A DNA stretch of 34,878 nucleotides, taken from contig CANGEE010000008.1 of assembly GCA_947452635.1 (NCBI GenBank), forward strand, positions 1 through 34,878, read 5' to 3'. The position numbers were made by a program, and so were the translations under genes. Below the pieces are notes generated by a model. It made no database searches and was not told the DNA's origin. It was given only the letters and a program-made list of their open reading frames with translations. The stretch comes from Comamonadaceae bacterium (GTDB taxonomy: Bacteria > Pseudomonadota > Gammaproteobacteria > Burkholderiales > Burkholderiaceae_C). Of the stretch, positions 7,330-16,520 are shown piece by piece (within the stretch, counting starts at the first letter, position 1; the number at the start of each line of letters is the position of its first letter).

Positions 7330-8360
7330 GCCGCCGCCCACCGCTGCGCCCCGTCGCGCAGAGTGCGCCACAACGCGCTGGCGGCGCGGCACTGATCAGC
7401 GCCATGGTCACCGTGACCCTGGTCGCCAGCCTGGCCAGCGCAGCGCTGTGGCAACAGTGGCGGCATGTGGAAATTGAAAGCGCCGAACGCGCACGCGCCC
7501 AAACCGAATGGCTGCTGACCGGCGCACTCGACTTCACGCGCTTGATTTTGAGAGAAGACAAAGGCCCAGCCGACCATTTGGCCGAGCCTTGGGCGCTGGG
7601 TTTGCAAGAGTCCAAGTTGTCCTCTTTTTTGTCGCAAGACAAACAAATGCGCGAAGGCGACCCGGAGGTCTTTTTATCCGGCGCCATCACCGACGCGCAG
7701 TCGCGCCTGAATGTGCGCAACCTCATCGACAACGGGCAAGTCTCCATCAGTGGGCGGGCATCTTTGGCCAAACTGTTTGCGCTGTTGGGTTTGCCGCTCC
7801 AGGAACTGAACATGCTGCAGCAACAACTGCTCAAAGCCCAAGCCGCAGCCAGCACCCCCAGCGCCTCGCCTGTCGCGGCCCAGGCCGCCAACACGCCGTT
7901 GATGCCGCAGCAGCCAGCGCAATTGGTCTGGCTGGGCCTGAGCCCCCGCACGGCCGCGCTGTTGGCCCCGCATGTCACGCTCTTGCCCGAAGCCACGCCC
8001 CTGAACCTGAACACCGCCGGGCCTGAAGCGCTTTACGCCAGCGTACCGGGTATGGACATGGCCACAGCCCAACAATTTGTCAGGCAACGGGCCCTTCGCG
8101 CGCCCTTTGAAACCACAGAGGCGGCGCGCAAGGTCTTAGGCCCCCAGGTGAACGACAAGCTGCACAGCATCAGCACCAAATACTTTCTCATTCACGGCCG
8201 CATGCGCCTGCAAGACACGGTGCAAGAAGACGATTTACTGGTCGAGCGCAATGGCGCCAAGGTGGCGATCTTGTGGCGTTACCGGTCGGTCAACTACCTG
8301 CCAGCCATGCCCCCCAGCGGGCCTGTGAACGCCAGACTCCTACAATCTGCACAGCCATGA
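7326..8360 (+). CDS. gspK: Minor pseudopilin GspK
   Basis: A 344-residue large minor pseudopilin. The start is a GTG overlapping the gspJ stop (GTGA). The N-terminus QRAGG|AALISAMVTVTLVASLASAALWQQW has a processing-like Gly but lacks the +5 Glu found in other pseudopilins, as is normal for GspK, which caps the fibre. The body contains family features: LTGALDFTRLIL, ITDAQSRLNVRNLI, LNLNTAGPEALYASVPGMD (helix-hairpin-helix-like) and a late KYFLIHGRMRLQD strand. The 3' end overlaps gspL by ATGA. Confidence 0.92.
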   Translation: MSRRPPLRPVAQSAPQRAGGAALISAMVTVTLVASLASAALWQQWRHVEIESAERARAQTEWLLTGALDFTRLILREDKGPADHLAEPWALGLQESKLSSFLSQDKQMREGDPEVFLSGAITDAQSRLNVRNLIDNGQVSISGRASLAKLFALLGLPLQELNMLQQQLLKAQAAASTPSASPVAAQAANTPLMPQQPAQLVWLGLSPRTAALLAPHVTLLPEATPLNLNTAGPEALYASVPGMDMATAQQFVRQRALRAPFETTEAARKVLGPQVNDKLHSISTKYFLIHGRMRLQDTVQEDDLLVERNGAKVAILWRYRSVNYLPAMPPSGPVNARLLQSAQP

Positions 8361-9562
8361 GCAACTTGATCATCTCGCTGCCCCTGACGGCGGCTTCTCC
8401 CAACAGCCTGTACGCCTTCACAGAAGGGGCGGGTGCCAGCGCGGTGCGCGAAGCTTCCGCCGCGCTGTTGCCCCGCACGGGCCGAAATGCCGACGTGCTG
8501 GCCGTGCTGCCTGCCAGCGCAGTGTCTTGGCACGCGGTGGACCTGCCCGCGGGTAAAGCGCTGAGCGGCCCTGCTTTGCGGGCGGTGCTGGTGGGCTTGC
8601 TGGAAGAACGGGTGCTGGACGATGTGGCGCAACTGCACTTTGCGCTGCAGCCCGGCTGGCAACCCGGTCAGAAAACCTGGGTGGCCGTGTGTGACAAGAC
8701 CTGGTTGCAAGGCCACTTGCAGGCGCTAGAGTCGGTTGACCTGCATGTGAACCGACTGGTCCCTTCCATGTGGCCTCCAGCGGCTGAAGCGGCTGCCCAG
8801 TTGCGCGCCACCGGCACGCCCCAATCGGCCTGGCTCTGGGTCAGCGATGCACAAGGTGTGTGGGGCCTGCCCATGCCCGCAGGGCTGGCCAGTTTGCACC
8901 CGCAACTGCTGGCCACTGCGCAACTGAGCGCAGAGCCGGCTGTCGCCGAGTGGGCCGAACACCTGCTGCAAATCAAACCCCGCTTGCTGCAACCGGCACA
9001 AGGCCTTGTGATGGCCGCGCAAAGCGACTGGGATTTGGCGCAAATGGACCTGGCAGCCACGGGTTCGGCGCGCTGGCTCAAAGCATGGGGCCGCGTGCAG
9101 CACACCCTGTGGCAATCTGCCGCATGGCGGCCCACCCGCTGGGGCTTGGCGGTGTTGCTGGTCAGCCAAGTGCTGGGGCTCAACGCCTGGGCTTGGAAGC
9201 TGCAGGCCGACTTGCGCCAACGCCAAACGGGTATGGCACAGATCATCAAGCAGACCTTTCCGGAGATTCAGGTGGTGATCGATGCGCCGCTGCAAATGGA
9301 CCGTGAAGTGCAACGCCTGCGCCAGGCCGCAGGGCAACCCGCCAGCGATGGCTTAGAGCCTTTGCTGGCCGCATTGGGCCAGGCCCTGCCCGCAGGCAGC
9401 GCACCGATTCAAATCGATTACCAAGCGGGTGAATTGCGGCTGAAAAACTGGCGCCTGAGCGAGGCGCAGGCGGCGCAACTGCAAAGCCAGTTGCAAGCCC
9501 AACGCGTCCAAGCACGGCGCGATGGCGCCGAATGGGTGATCACCGCCAGGAGCGCGCCATGA
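8357..9562 (+). CDS. gspL: Type II secretion inner-membrane protein GspL
   Basis: A 401-residue bitopic inner-membrane protein. The cytoplasmic actin-like domain occupies ~1-255 (VLAVLPASAVSWHAVDLPAG, HFALQPGWQPG). A membrane segment sits at ~261-280 (WGLAVLLVSQVLGLNAWAWKLQ). The periplasmic ferredoxin-like domain contains IKQTFPEIQVVIDAPLQMDREVQRLRQAAG. GspL recruits the GspE ATPase and pairs with GspM. ATGA overlaps join it to gspK upstream and gspM downstream. Confidence 0.92.
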   Translation: MSNLIISLPLTAASPNSLYAFTEGAGASAVREASAALLPRTGRNADVLAVLPASAVSWHAVDLPAGKALSGPALRAVLVGLLEERVLDDVAQLHFALQPGWQPGQKTWVAVCDKTWLQGHLQALESVDLHVNRLVPSMWPPAAEAAAQLRATGTPQSAWLWVSDAQGVWGLPMPAGLASLHPQLLATAQLSAEPAVAEWAEHLLQIKPRLLQPAQGLVMAAQSDWDLAQMDLAATGSARWLKAWGRVQHTLWQSAAWRPTRWGLAVLLVSQVLGLNAWAWKLQADLRQRQTGMAQIIKQTFPEIQVVIDAPLQMDREVQRLRQAAGQPASDGLEPLLAALGQALPAGSAPIQIDYQAGELRLKNWRLSEAQAAQLQSQLQAQRVQARRDGAEWVITARSAP

Positions 9563-10122
9563 GTGTGCAAGTCCCCAAACCCAAGCCCATGGCCACGGCA
9601 CGGCAGGCGCTGGCGCAGCGTTGGCAAGCCATGAGCGCGCGTGAGCAACTCTTGCTGCGTTGGGGTGCTGCGCTGCTGTGCGTCGCGGTGGTGTGGTGGC
9701 TGGCCTTGGCCCCAGCCCTGCGCACGGTGCGCCAAGCCCCGGCTCAGCAGGCCACGCTGGATGCGCAATGGCAGCAACTGCAAGACTTGCAAGCACAGGC
9801 CCAAAGCCTGCAACAACAACCGCGCATGAGCCAGGCCGAAGCGCTGAACACATTGCAAAGCCGCACCACCGAACTGCTGGGTGCCAGCGCCCAACTGCAA
9901 ACCGTGGGTGATCGCAGCACGGTGACCTTGCAAGCGGTGTCGGCCTCGGCATTGGCCCATTGGTTGGCCCAGGTGCGCACGCAGGCACGGGCGCTGCCGG
10001 TGCAAGCCCAATTGCAACGCAGCGCCGCCGCGTCCGGCCCAGAATCCCAAAACTCCAACCCACCCATGTCGACTGCGCCCTCTTGGAGCGGTTCGGTGGT
10101 CTTGAGCTTGCCCGCGCCCTGA
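9559..10122 (+). CDS. gspM: Type II secretion inner-membrane protein GspM
   Basis: A 187-residue protein with a short cytoplasmic N-terminus, the typical GspM SAREQLLLRWGAALLCVAVVWWLALAPAL segment (~30-57) that crosses the membrane, and a periplasmic ferredoxin-like domain preceded by Gln-rich helix. It partners with GspL in the inner-membrane platform. It begins within the gspL stop (ATGA) and ends 13 bases before gspN. Confidence 0.9.
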   Translation: MSVQVPKPKPMATARQALAQRWQAMSAREQLLLRWGAALLCVAVVWWLALAPALRTVRQAPAQQATLDAQWQQLQDLQAQAQSLQQQPRMSQAEALNTLQSRTTELLGASAQLQTVGDRSTVTLQAVSASALAHWLAQVRTQARALPVQAQLQRSAAASGPESQNSNPPMSTAPSWSGSVVLSLPAP

Positions 10123-10135
10123 GGTCGCTCGCCCC

Positions 10136-11014
10136 ATGCCCCTGAAAACCGTCATGGCCGCCAAAGACCGTTCCCGCACTTTCGCGCTCGCAGCGCGTCA
10201 CGGCCTGGCGCCTCGGCGCGCCTGGCCACCCCAGACCCCCGCGCCTTGGCGTTGGGCCATGACCGGTGTGATGCTGGGCGCGATGGCCACCTTGCTGCTG
10301 TGCGCACCCGCGCAGTGGCTGGCGCAAGGCGTGGCCTGGGCCACGCACGATCAACTGCTGTTGCAAGAAGCCCGCGGCACGCTTTGGCAGGGTTCTGCCC
10401 AAGTGGTTTTGGCCGGCGGCGCAGGCAGCCGCGATGCACAAGCCTTGCCGGGGCGCATCGCTTGGACCTTGCAACCCCTGAACACGGCCGAGCTGCTGAG
10501 CTTGCAATCGGACTGCTGCATGACCGCGCCAATGCACTTGCGTGCCTCCCGCACTGGCTATGGCGTCCAACTGCACCTGTCCGACACACCCTCTCACTGG
10601 CCTGCCGCTTTACTCAGCGGCTTGGGTGCCCCCTGGAACACGCTGCAGCCGCAGGGCGACTTGGTGCTCACGCCAGAGCGGTTGAGCTTGCAATGGCTCA
10701 GCGGGCAGTGGCGCGTCGAGGGCAGCCTGAAACTCACGGCCCGCGACATGGCCTCGCGCTTGTCCACGCTCAAACCCATGGGCACTTACCAAGTCGACAT
10801 GACCACCGCTGCCAGCCCTTCCGGAGCGCTTGACGTGACACTGCGCACTGTCTCGGGCGGTCTGCTGCTGTCGGGGCAAGGGCAATGGTCCGGTCAGCGC
10901 TTGCGGTTTCAGGGCGAGGCCAGCGCCGCGCCCGAACACGAGGCGGCTTTGGATAATTTACTCAGCATCATGGGCCGGCGCCAAGGCGCGCGCAGCCTGC
11001 TTTCTTGGGGTTAA
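10136..11014 (+). CDS. gspN: Type II secretion protein GspN
   Basis: A 292-residue protein with one N-terminal membrane anchor (~41-61, AMTGVMLGAMATLLLCAPAQWLA) and a long beta-rich periplasmic domain. It contains ARGTLWQGSAQVVLAGGAG (the GspN hallmark of a TLWxG motif), PGRIAWTLQPL and LKLTARDMASRLSTLKPMGTYQV. GspN is an accessory component found in only some type II systems, and its exact role is unsettled. The position between gspM and gspD supports the call. The 5' end could start at an internal ATG (10154), which would not change the domain content. Confidence 0.87.
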   Translation: MPLKTVMAAKDRSRTFALAARHGLAPRRAWPPQTPAPWRWAMTGVMLGAMATLLLCAPAQWLAQGVAWATHDQLLLQEARGTLWQGSAQVVLAGGAGSRDAQALPGRIAWTLQPLNTAELLSLQSDCCMTAPMHLRASRTGYGVQLHLSDTPSHWPAALLSGLGAPWNTLQPQGDLVLTPERLSLQWLSGQWRVEGSLKLTARDMASRLSTLKPMGTYQVDMTTAASPSGALDVTLRTVSGGLLLSGQGQWSGQRLRFQGEASAAPEHEAALDNLLSIMGRRQGARSLLSWG

Positions 11015-11020
11015 GACTTT

Positions 11021-13177
11021 ATGCACACACCAACATCACACCTGTTCACGCCCCGCCATGGTTTTCGCTGGACCCCGGCCTTGTCCCTGTCTTTGCCCCT
11101 GACCTTGGCCCTGCTGTGCGGGCTCGGGCTGTGCAGCTTGAACGTCCAAGCCCAAAGCGCCAAACCCCAGACGAGTGGTCAAACGGGCAAAGCCAACGAC
11201 GCGATCACGCTGAACTTTGCCAATGCCGAAATCGAATCCGTGGCCCGCACGCTGGCCACGCTGTCGGGTCACAACGTGGTGGTGGACCCGCGCGTCAAAG
11301 GCACGATGAATCTGGTCAGCACCGTGCCGGTCGGCCCGGCGCAGGCGCTGCGCTTGTTTGCCTCGCAACTGCGCACACAAGGCTTTGCCTTGGTCGAGTC
11401 CTCGGGTCTGTACACCGTGGTGCCGGAGGCCGAAGCCAAAATGCAAAGCGGCGCAGTGAACGCCGGTAACGCCCCCCTGGGCGGCGGGCAGATCGTGACG
11501 CAGATCTTCAAGCTCAATCACGAGTCGGCCAACAACCTGGTGGCGGTGCTGCGCCCGCTGATCAGCCCGAACAACACCATCAACGTCAACCCCGGCACCA
11601 ACGCGCTGGTGATCACCGACTACGCCGACAACCTGCAGCGCCTGGGCCGCATTGTGGCGGCGCTGGACGTGGCCAACGCCACGGGCGTAGAGGTGATTCG
11701 CCTGCAACACGCACTGGCCAACGATTTGGCCCCTCTGGTGCAAAAACTGATCGACGCGGGTGCCACGAATGCGGCGGCTGCGGCCACGCCAGGGCAAAGT
11801 GACAACGGCTACAAAACCACTTTGGTCGCCGAGTCGCGCACCAACGCGCTGATCGTGCGCGCCGCCAATCCGGCACGGTTGTCTTTGGTGCGCACCCTGA
11901 TTGAGCAGCTGGACCAACCCAGTGCCAGCAACACCAGCGGTCCTGGCAATGGCGCAGCCGGCAATATTTATGTGGTCTATCTGAAAAACGCCGACGCCAC
12001 CAAACTGGCAGGCACGCTGCGCGCCGCCCTCAGTGCCGATGGCCGCAACAGCGGGGCGACCAGCACCAGCGTACCGAACACAACGCCCACCAACGCCTTT
12101 GGCAGCAACACCCCTGGCGGCAACACGGCCGCCAGCCAGCCGTCGACTGGCGGGCAAATCCAAGCCGATCCGGCCACCAACTCGCTCATCATCACCGCGC
12201 CCGAGCCGCAGTACCGCCAATTGCGTGCAGTCATCGACAAGCTCGACCAGCGCCGCGCCCAGGTGTATGTGGAAAGCCTGATCGCCGAAGTCAGCGCCGA
12301 CAAAGCCGCCGAGTTTGGCGTGCAGTGGATGAGCGGCACCGGCACCGGCAACAACACCGTGGGTGTGATGGGCACCAACTTCTCGGTCGGTGGCACCAAT
12401 TTGCTGTCGCTGGCCGCCGGCGCTGCCGCAGGCACCTTCACCGGCGCCAGCAGCCCGGCCACCGGCATGAACATCGCTTTGGGCGAGCGGCGCAATGGCG
12501 CCTTGGTGCTGGGTGCCTTGGCCCGCTTCATTCAAAGCAACGGCAACGGCAATGTGCTGTCCACGCCCAATTTGCTGACGCTGGACAACGAAGAAGCCAA
12601 GATCGTGATCGGCCAAAACGTGCCTTTTGTCACCGGCCAATACACCAACAACAACACGACCGGCGGCACGGTCAACCCGTTCCAAACCATTGAGCGCAAA
12701 GACGTGGGCTTGACCCTCAAGGTCAAGCCGCAAATCAGCGAAAACGGCACCGTGAAAATGCAGATTTTTCAAGAAGTCAGCAGCATCGACACCAAAAGCG
12801 CGTCCACCGCGGGCCTGATCACCAACAAACGCTCCATCGAATCGAGTGTGCTGGTGGAAGACGGCTCGATCGTGGTGCTGGGCGGCTTGCTGCAAGACGA
12901 TTACACCAACAGCCAAGAAAAAGTGCCGGGCTTGGGCGACCTGCCGCTCTTTGGCAATCTGTTCCGCTCTGAAACGCGCAGTCGCAAGAAAACCAATTTG
13001 ATGGTCTTTCTGCGCCCGGTGGTGATGCGCGACGCGGCGGCCACCGAGAGCTTGTCAATGGACCGGTACGAGCAAATGCGTGGCAACCAAATGGGCAGCC
13101 AACCCGCGCCCAGCACCGCGGTACCGGTGACTGGATCTGCCGTGATGCCTGAACTGCCGGCACCGACCAAGCGTTGA
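11021..13177 (+). CDS. gspD: Type II secretion secretin GspD
   Basis: A 718-residue secretin forming the 15-fold outer-membrane channel. A signal peptide (~1-45, ending SLNVQAQ|SA) precedes N0 ([29 protein letters not shown], ~61-90) and the N1-N3 repeats ([62 protein letters not shown]). N3 carries a Ser/Thr/Gly/Asn-rich insert (~340-385). The secretin core follows ([47 protein letters not shown]), with the closing motif [15 protein letters not shown] (~634-648) and a C-terminal tail that could hold the pilotin-binding segment. No lipobox is present. It begins 6 bases after gspN without an obvious ribosome-binding site. Confidence 0.95.
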   Translation: MHTPTSHLFTPRHGFRWTPALSLSLPLTLALLCGLGLCSLNVQAQSAKPQTSGQTGKANDAITLNFANAEIESVARTLATLSGHNVVVDPRVKGTMNLVSTVPVGPAQALRLFASQLRTQGFALVESSGLYTVVPEAEAKMQSGAVNAGNAPLGGGQIVTQIFKLNHESANNLVAVLRPLISPNNTINVNPGTNALVITDYADNLQRLGRIVAALDVANATGVEVIRLQHALANDLAPLVQKLIDAGATNAAAAATPGQSDNGYKTTLVAESRTNALIVRAANPARLSLVRTLIEQLDQPSASNTSGPGNGAAGNIYVVYLKNADATKLAGTLRAALSADGRNSGATSTSVPNTTPTNAFGSNTPGGNTAASQPSTGGQIQADPATNSLIITAPEPQYRQLRAVIDKLDQRRAQVYVESLIAEVSADKAAEFGVQWMSGTGTGNNTVGVMGTNFSVGGTNLLSLAAGAAAGTFTGASSPATGMNIALGERRNGALVLGALARFIQSNGNGNVLSTPNLLTLDNEEAKIVIGQNVPFVTGQYTNNNTTGGTVNPFQTIERKDVGLTLKVKPQISENGTVKMQIFQEVSSIDTKSASTAGLITNKRSIESSVLVEDGSIVVLGGLLQDDYTNSQEKVPGLGDLPLFGNLFRSETRSRKKTNLMVFLRPVVMRDAAATESLSMDRYEQMRGNQMGSQPAPSTAVPVTGSAVMPELPAPTKR

Positions 13178-13235
13178 TCATGGCGCACCGATCACCCACT
13201 TGACCCTCACCTCGATCATCAGCCCTCGTCAGCCC

Positions 13236-14651
13236 ATGCGTTACCCTCTGCCCTACGCTTTTGCCCGCACCCACCAGCTGCTGCTGGGTGACGACGGCGC
13301 CTCCCTGACGCTGTGGCTCAGCCCCAGCAGCGACAAGAGTGCGGTGTCTGAAGTCTTGCGTCACCATGGCCGTCAGGACACCATGGCGTTGACGGTGGCG
13401 CACAGCGACGCCCCCGCGCTGGTGCAGCGCATCAGCCAAGCCTATTCGGCGCAATACGGTCCGGGCGAATCCAGCGCTGCCGCCGTGGTCTCTGAGGTCG
13501 AGTCTGAGGCCGACTTGTCGCGCATGATGCAAGAGCTCCCAGCCGTCGAAGACCTGCTCGAGACCAGCGACGACGCGCCCATCATCCGCATGCTCAACGC
13601 CTTGCTGACGCAAGCTGCACGCGACGGCGCCAGCGACATCCACATCGAACCCTACGAGCGCCATTCAAGCGTGCGCTTTCGGGTCGACGGCACTTTGCGC
13701 GAGGTGGTGCAACCCAACCGCGCGCTGCACGCGGCCTTGATCTCGCGCCTGAAAATCATGGCCGAGTTGGACATTGCCGAAAAACGCCTGCCGCAAGACG
13801 GCCGCATCAGCCTGCGCCTGGGCGCGCGTGCGGTCGATGTGCGGGTCTCCACCCTGCCCAGTGCGCACGGCGAACGCGCCGTGCTGCGCTTGCTGGACAA
13901 AAGCGAAAGCCGTTTGACGCTGGAAGCCGTGGGCATGCAAGGTGCGGTACTGGCCCAAATCGAACAACTGGTGACACAACCGCACGGCATTATTTTGGTG
14001 ACAGGCCCCACCGGCTCGGGCAAAACCACCACGCTGTACGCCGCGCTGCAGCGGCTCGATGCCCACCGGCAAAACATCATGACGGTGGAAGACCCGATTG
14101 AATACGAGCTGCCCGGCGTGGGCCAAACCCAGGTCAACGCCAAGATCGACCTGACCTTTGCCAAAGCCCTGCGCGCTATTCTGCGGCAAGACCCGGACGT
14201 GATCATGATCGGCGAGATCCGCGACTTTGAGACCGCGCAAATCGCCATTCAAGCCTCGCTCACCGGCCACTTGGTGCTGGCCACTTTGCACACCAACGAC
14301 GCGGCCAGCGCGGTGACCCGTTTGACCGACATGGGCATCGAGCCGTTTTTGCTCAGCTCCTCATTGCTCGGTGTGTTGGCCCAGCGCCTGGTGCGCAAGC
14401 TGTGCAGCCATTGCCACGGCAGCGGCTGCGCACACTGCGCCCAAACCGGCTACGCCGGGCGCACCGGTATTTTTGAATTGCTGGTGACCAACGACGCCAT
14501 TCGCGCGCAAATTCACGCCCAAGCCGCCGAAGCCGACATCCGCAAAGCGGCCCAGGCCAGCGGCATGGTGCTGATGCGCGAAGACGGGCAACGCTTGGTC
14601 GACCAGGGCATCACCAGCGCGCAAGAACTGGTTCGGATCACAAGAGACTGA
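13236..14651 (+). CDS. gspE: Type II secretion ATPase GspE
   Basis: A 471-residue hexameric ATPase that powers pseudopilus assembly, docked to GspL. Motifs: [14 protein letters not shown] (~131), Walker [11 protein letters not shown] (~256-265), Asp box [20 protein letters not shown], Walker [12 protein letters not shown] (~318) and the His box [14 protein letters not shown]. The zinc-binding motif is compact, [12 protein letters not shown] (~390-401, C-x2-C-x4-C-x2-C), instead of the ~29-residue separation in enterobacterial or Vibrio homologues. I chose ATG 13236 ([11 protein letters not shown]), the usual family start; a TTG at 13200 is in frame. It is the last gsp gene in the window. No gspF follows; AT-rich DNA and a two-partner secretion locus begin right after the stop. 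Confidence 0.94.
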   Translation: MRYPLPYAFARTHQLLLGDDGASLTLWLSPSSDKSAVSEVLRHHGRQDTMALTVAHSDAPALVQRISQAYSAQYGPGESSAAAVVSEVESEADLSRMMQELPAVEDLLETSDDAPIIRMLNALLTQAARDGASDIHIEPYERHSSVRFRVDGTLREVVQPNRALHAALISRLKIMAELDIAEKRLPQDGRISLRLGARAVDVRVSTLPSAHGERAVLRLLDKSESRLTLEAVGMQGAVLAQIEQLVTQPHGIILVTGPTGSGKTTTLYAALQRLDAHRQNIMTVEDPIEYELPGVGQTQVNAKIDLTFAKALRAILRQDPDVIMIGEIRDFETAQIAIQASLTGHLVLATLHTNDAASAVTRLTDMGIEPFLLSSSLLGVLAQRLVRKLCSHCHGSGCAHCAQTGYAGRTGIFELLVTNDAIRAQIHAQAAEADIRKAAQASGMVLMREDGQRLVDQGITSAQELVRITRD

Positions 14652-14670
14652 TATATATTTAAAATTTAAC

Positions 14671-14698
14671 TTGTACTAATACTTTAAGTTTATAAAAT
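14671..14698 (+). promoter_or_regulatory. Probable promoter for the two-partner secretion operon
   Basis: In a ~50-base AT-rich stretch after gspE: -35 TTGTAC (14671-14676), 16-base spacer, -10 TAAAAT (14693-14698). It lies ~50 bases before the tpsB ATG. The sudden AT-richness also marks the gsp/TPS boundary. Confidence 0.5.
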
Positions 14699-14750
14699 AA
14701 GAGCATTTCAATAAGCGCCGTCCCTACGGCACTGACTTGTCAGGCTCTAC

Positions 14751-16499
14751 ATGCTCTCTTATTTCACGCATCGCAGTTGCGGCAAACACCATGCCTTGGC
14801 TTTGGCGACCTCTCTGGTGTGCAGCTTGGCCCAGGCACAAACCAGCAGCACGACCAACATCGAGGCGCAGGCCACTGAACAAGCGCGCAGAGCGGCAGAA
14901 CGCGAAGCACAGCTCAGAGCCACTCAAGAAAAAACACCCGACGTCAAATTGCCAGCGCCGGCGGCGCGCCCAACACCGCGCATCCCCGATGAATCTCCCT
15001 GCTTTGTGATCGACCGCGTCACATTGGACATGGGTACTTTTCAGGGCTTGCCCTACCTGCACGAGTTCATGGACGGCAGAGCTGTCGAGGGCGTCCAGGA
15101 CGGCCCCACCGGCCGCTGCCTGGGGGCTCAAGGCATTCAAATCGTCATCGACCGACTGCAAAATGCCTTGATTGCCCATGGCTACGTGACCAGCAAAGTG
15201 GTGGCAACACCTCAAAATTTGCAAACCGGCACCTTGGCCCTGACAGTTCAATGGGGCACGATTAGCCAAATCCAATGGGCCCCGTTAGCAGCGCAAGAAA
15301 TGCGCCGTACCAGCCAATGGAACACCTTGCCCATGGGCCCAGGCGCCGTCCTGAACTTGCGCGATATCGAGCAAGCCTTAGAAAATTTCAAACGTGTTCC
15401 CACCGCCCAAGCCGACATCCAAATCCAGCCCGGCAGTGAACCGGGCACCAGCGACCTGGTGATTCGCCACAGCCAGCCCTTCCCGTTCCGCGTGAACTTG
15501 GCGGCCGACGACAGCGGCACACCCAGCACCGGCAAATTTCAGGGCAATGCGACCCTCAGCTACGACAACGCGCTGACCTTGAGTGATTTGTTGTATGTGA
15601 CTTTGAATCACGACCTGGGTGGCTCCGATGCAGGCTACAGAGGCAATCAAGGTCGCACGATGCACTACTCAGTGCCATGGGGGTATGGCATTGTGGCCAT
15701 CACGACCAGCCACAACCGATACCACCAAAGCGTGGCCGGTGCCACACAAACGTACATCTACAGCGGCACCAGTCAAAACACCGAAGCCAAACTCTCGCGC
15801 ATCATTCAGCGCGACAGCGTAGGCAAAACCAGCGTCAGCCTCAAAGGGTTTCAACGCAAATCCAACAACTACATCGACGACACCGAAGTCGAAGTTCAAC
15901 GCCGCACCGTGGGCGGCTGGGAACTGGGCTTGAACCACAAACGCGCCCTGGGTCAGGCGACTTTAGAAGGCAACTTGGGCTACAAGCGAGGCACGGGTGC
16001 TTGGGGCACACAAGCCGCACCCGAAGAAGCCTTTGGCGAAGGCACCTCCCGCATGCAAATGTGGCTGGCCGATGCCAACGCCAGTCTGCCCTTTACGCTG
16101 GGCCAGCAAAGCTGGACTTACAACGGCAGCTGGCGCGCCCAGTTCAATCGCACACCCCTCACGCCGCAAGACCGCATGGCCATCGCTGGCCGCTACACCG
16201 TACGCGGCTTTGACGGGCTGAGCATCTTGAGCGCAGAGCGCGGTTGGGTGGTGCGCAACGAAATGGTCACGCCCATACAAGCCCAAACACAATTCTACGC
16301 AGGCATCGATTTCGGCCAAGTCAACGGCCCCAGCGCCGCCGCATTGGTGGGCAACCGGTTGACTGGCGGCGTCATCGGTCTGCGCGGTCAAGCGCAGAAA
16401 TTTCAATACGACGTTTTCATGGGCGCGCCGATCCAAAAACCCGATCACTTCAAAACCGCCAGTTTCACGGGCGGTTTCAGCGTCAGCATGAGTTTTTAA
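14751..16499 (+). CDS. Two-partner secretion transporter (TpsB/CdiB, FhaC-like)
   Basis: A 582-residue outer-membrane Omp85-superfamily transporter that exports the TpsA protein encoded next. A signal peptide (~1-30, ..VCSLAQAQ|TSS) and an Arg/Glu/Ala-rich N-terminal helix and linker (~38-80) resemble the FhaC plug helix. POTRA 1 follows (PCFVIDRVTLDMGTFQGL, ~84) with Cys83 and Cys122 likely paired as in ShlB/FhaC, then POTRA 2 (GTLALTVQWGTISQIQW). The 16-strand barrel includes the L6 tip motif YTVRGFDG (V484-R485-G486-F487), the conserved GIDFGQV strand and an aromatic last strand ending SVSMSF. It lies 21 bases upstream of tpsA, same operon. CdiB and HecB/ShlB-type roles cannot be separated by sequence alone; the toxin-like TpsA end favours CdiB. 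Confidence 0.93.
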   Translation: MLSYFTHRSCGKHHALALATSLVCSLAQAQTSSTTNIEAQATEQARRAAEREAQLRATQEKTPDVKLPAPAARPTPRIPDESPCFVIDRVTLDMGTFQGLPYLHEFMDGRAVEGVQDGPTGRCLGAQGIQIVIDRLQNALIAHGYVTSKVVATPQNLQTGTLALTVQWGTISQIQWAPLAAQEMRRTSQWNTLPMGPGAVLNLRDIEQALENFKRVPTAQADIQIQPGSEPGTSDLVIRHSQPFPFRVNLAADDSGTPSTGKFQGNATLSYDNALTLSDLLYVTLNHDLGGSDAGYRGNQGRTMHYSVPWGYGIVAITTSHNRYHQSVAGATQTYIYSGTSQNTEAKLSRIIQRDSVGKTSVSLKGFQRKSNNYIDDTEVEVQRRTVGGWELGLNHKRALGQATLEGNLGYKRGTGAWGTQAAPEEAFGEGTSRMQMWLADANASLPFTLGQQSWTYNGSWRAQFNRTPLTPQDRMAIAGRYTVRGFDGLSILSAERGWVVRNEMVTPIQAQTQFYAGIDFGQVNGPSAAALVGNRLTGGVIGLRGQAQKFQYDVFMGAPIQKPDHFKTASFTGGFSVSMSF

Positions 16500-16508
16500 A
16501 AAAGCTGC

Positions 16509-16514
16509 AAGGAG
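16509..16514 (+). promoter_or_regulatory. Ribosome-binding site of tpsA
   Basis: AAGGAG six bases before the ATG at 16521. It is one of the strongest Shine-Dalgarno sequences in the window and fixes the start so that the exoprotein begins with its extended signal peptide (MNKTQYRIVFNVARGCLMAVAE). Confidence 0.8.
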
Positions 16515-16520
16515 ACAGAG

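Noticed and set aside
9353-10597. 414-codon minus-strand frame opposite gspL-gspM-gspN
   Set aside because: It spans three genuine genes antisense, has no ribosome-binding site or domain, and has Arg/Pro/Ala-biased composition typical of antisense frames in high-GC DNA.
11036-12916. 626-codon open frame on the minus strand opposite gspD
   Set aside because: It is a shadow of the GC-rich gspD coding strand: low-complexity His/Gln/Gly/Val composition, no recognisable domain, while gspD is unmistakable.
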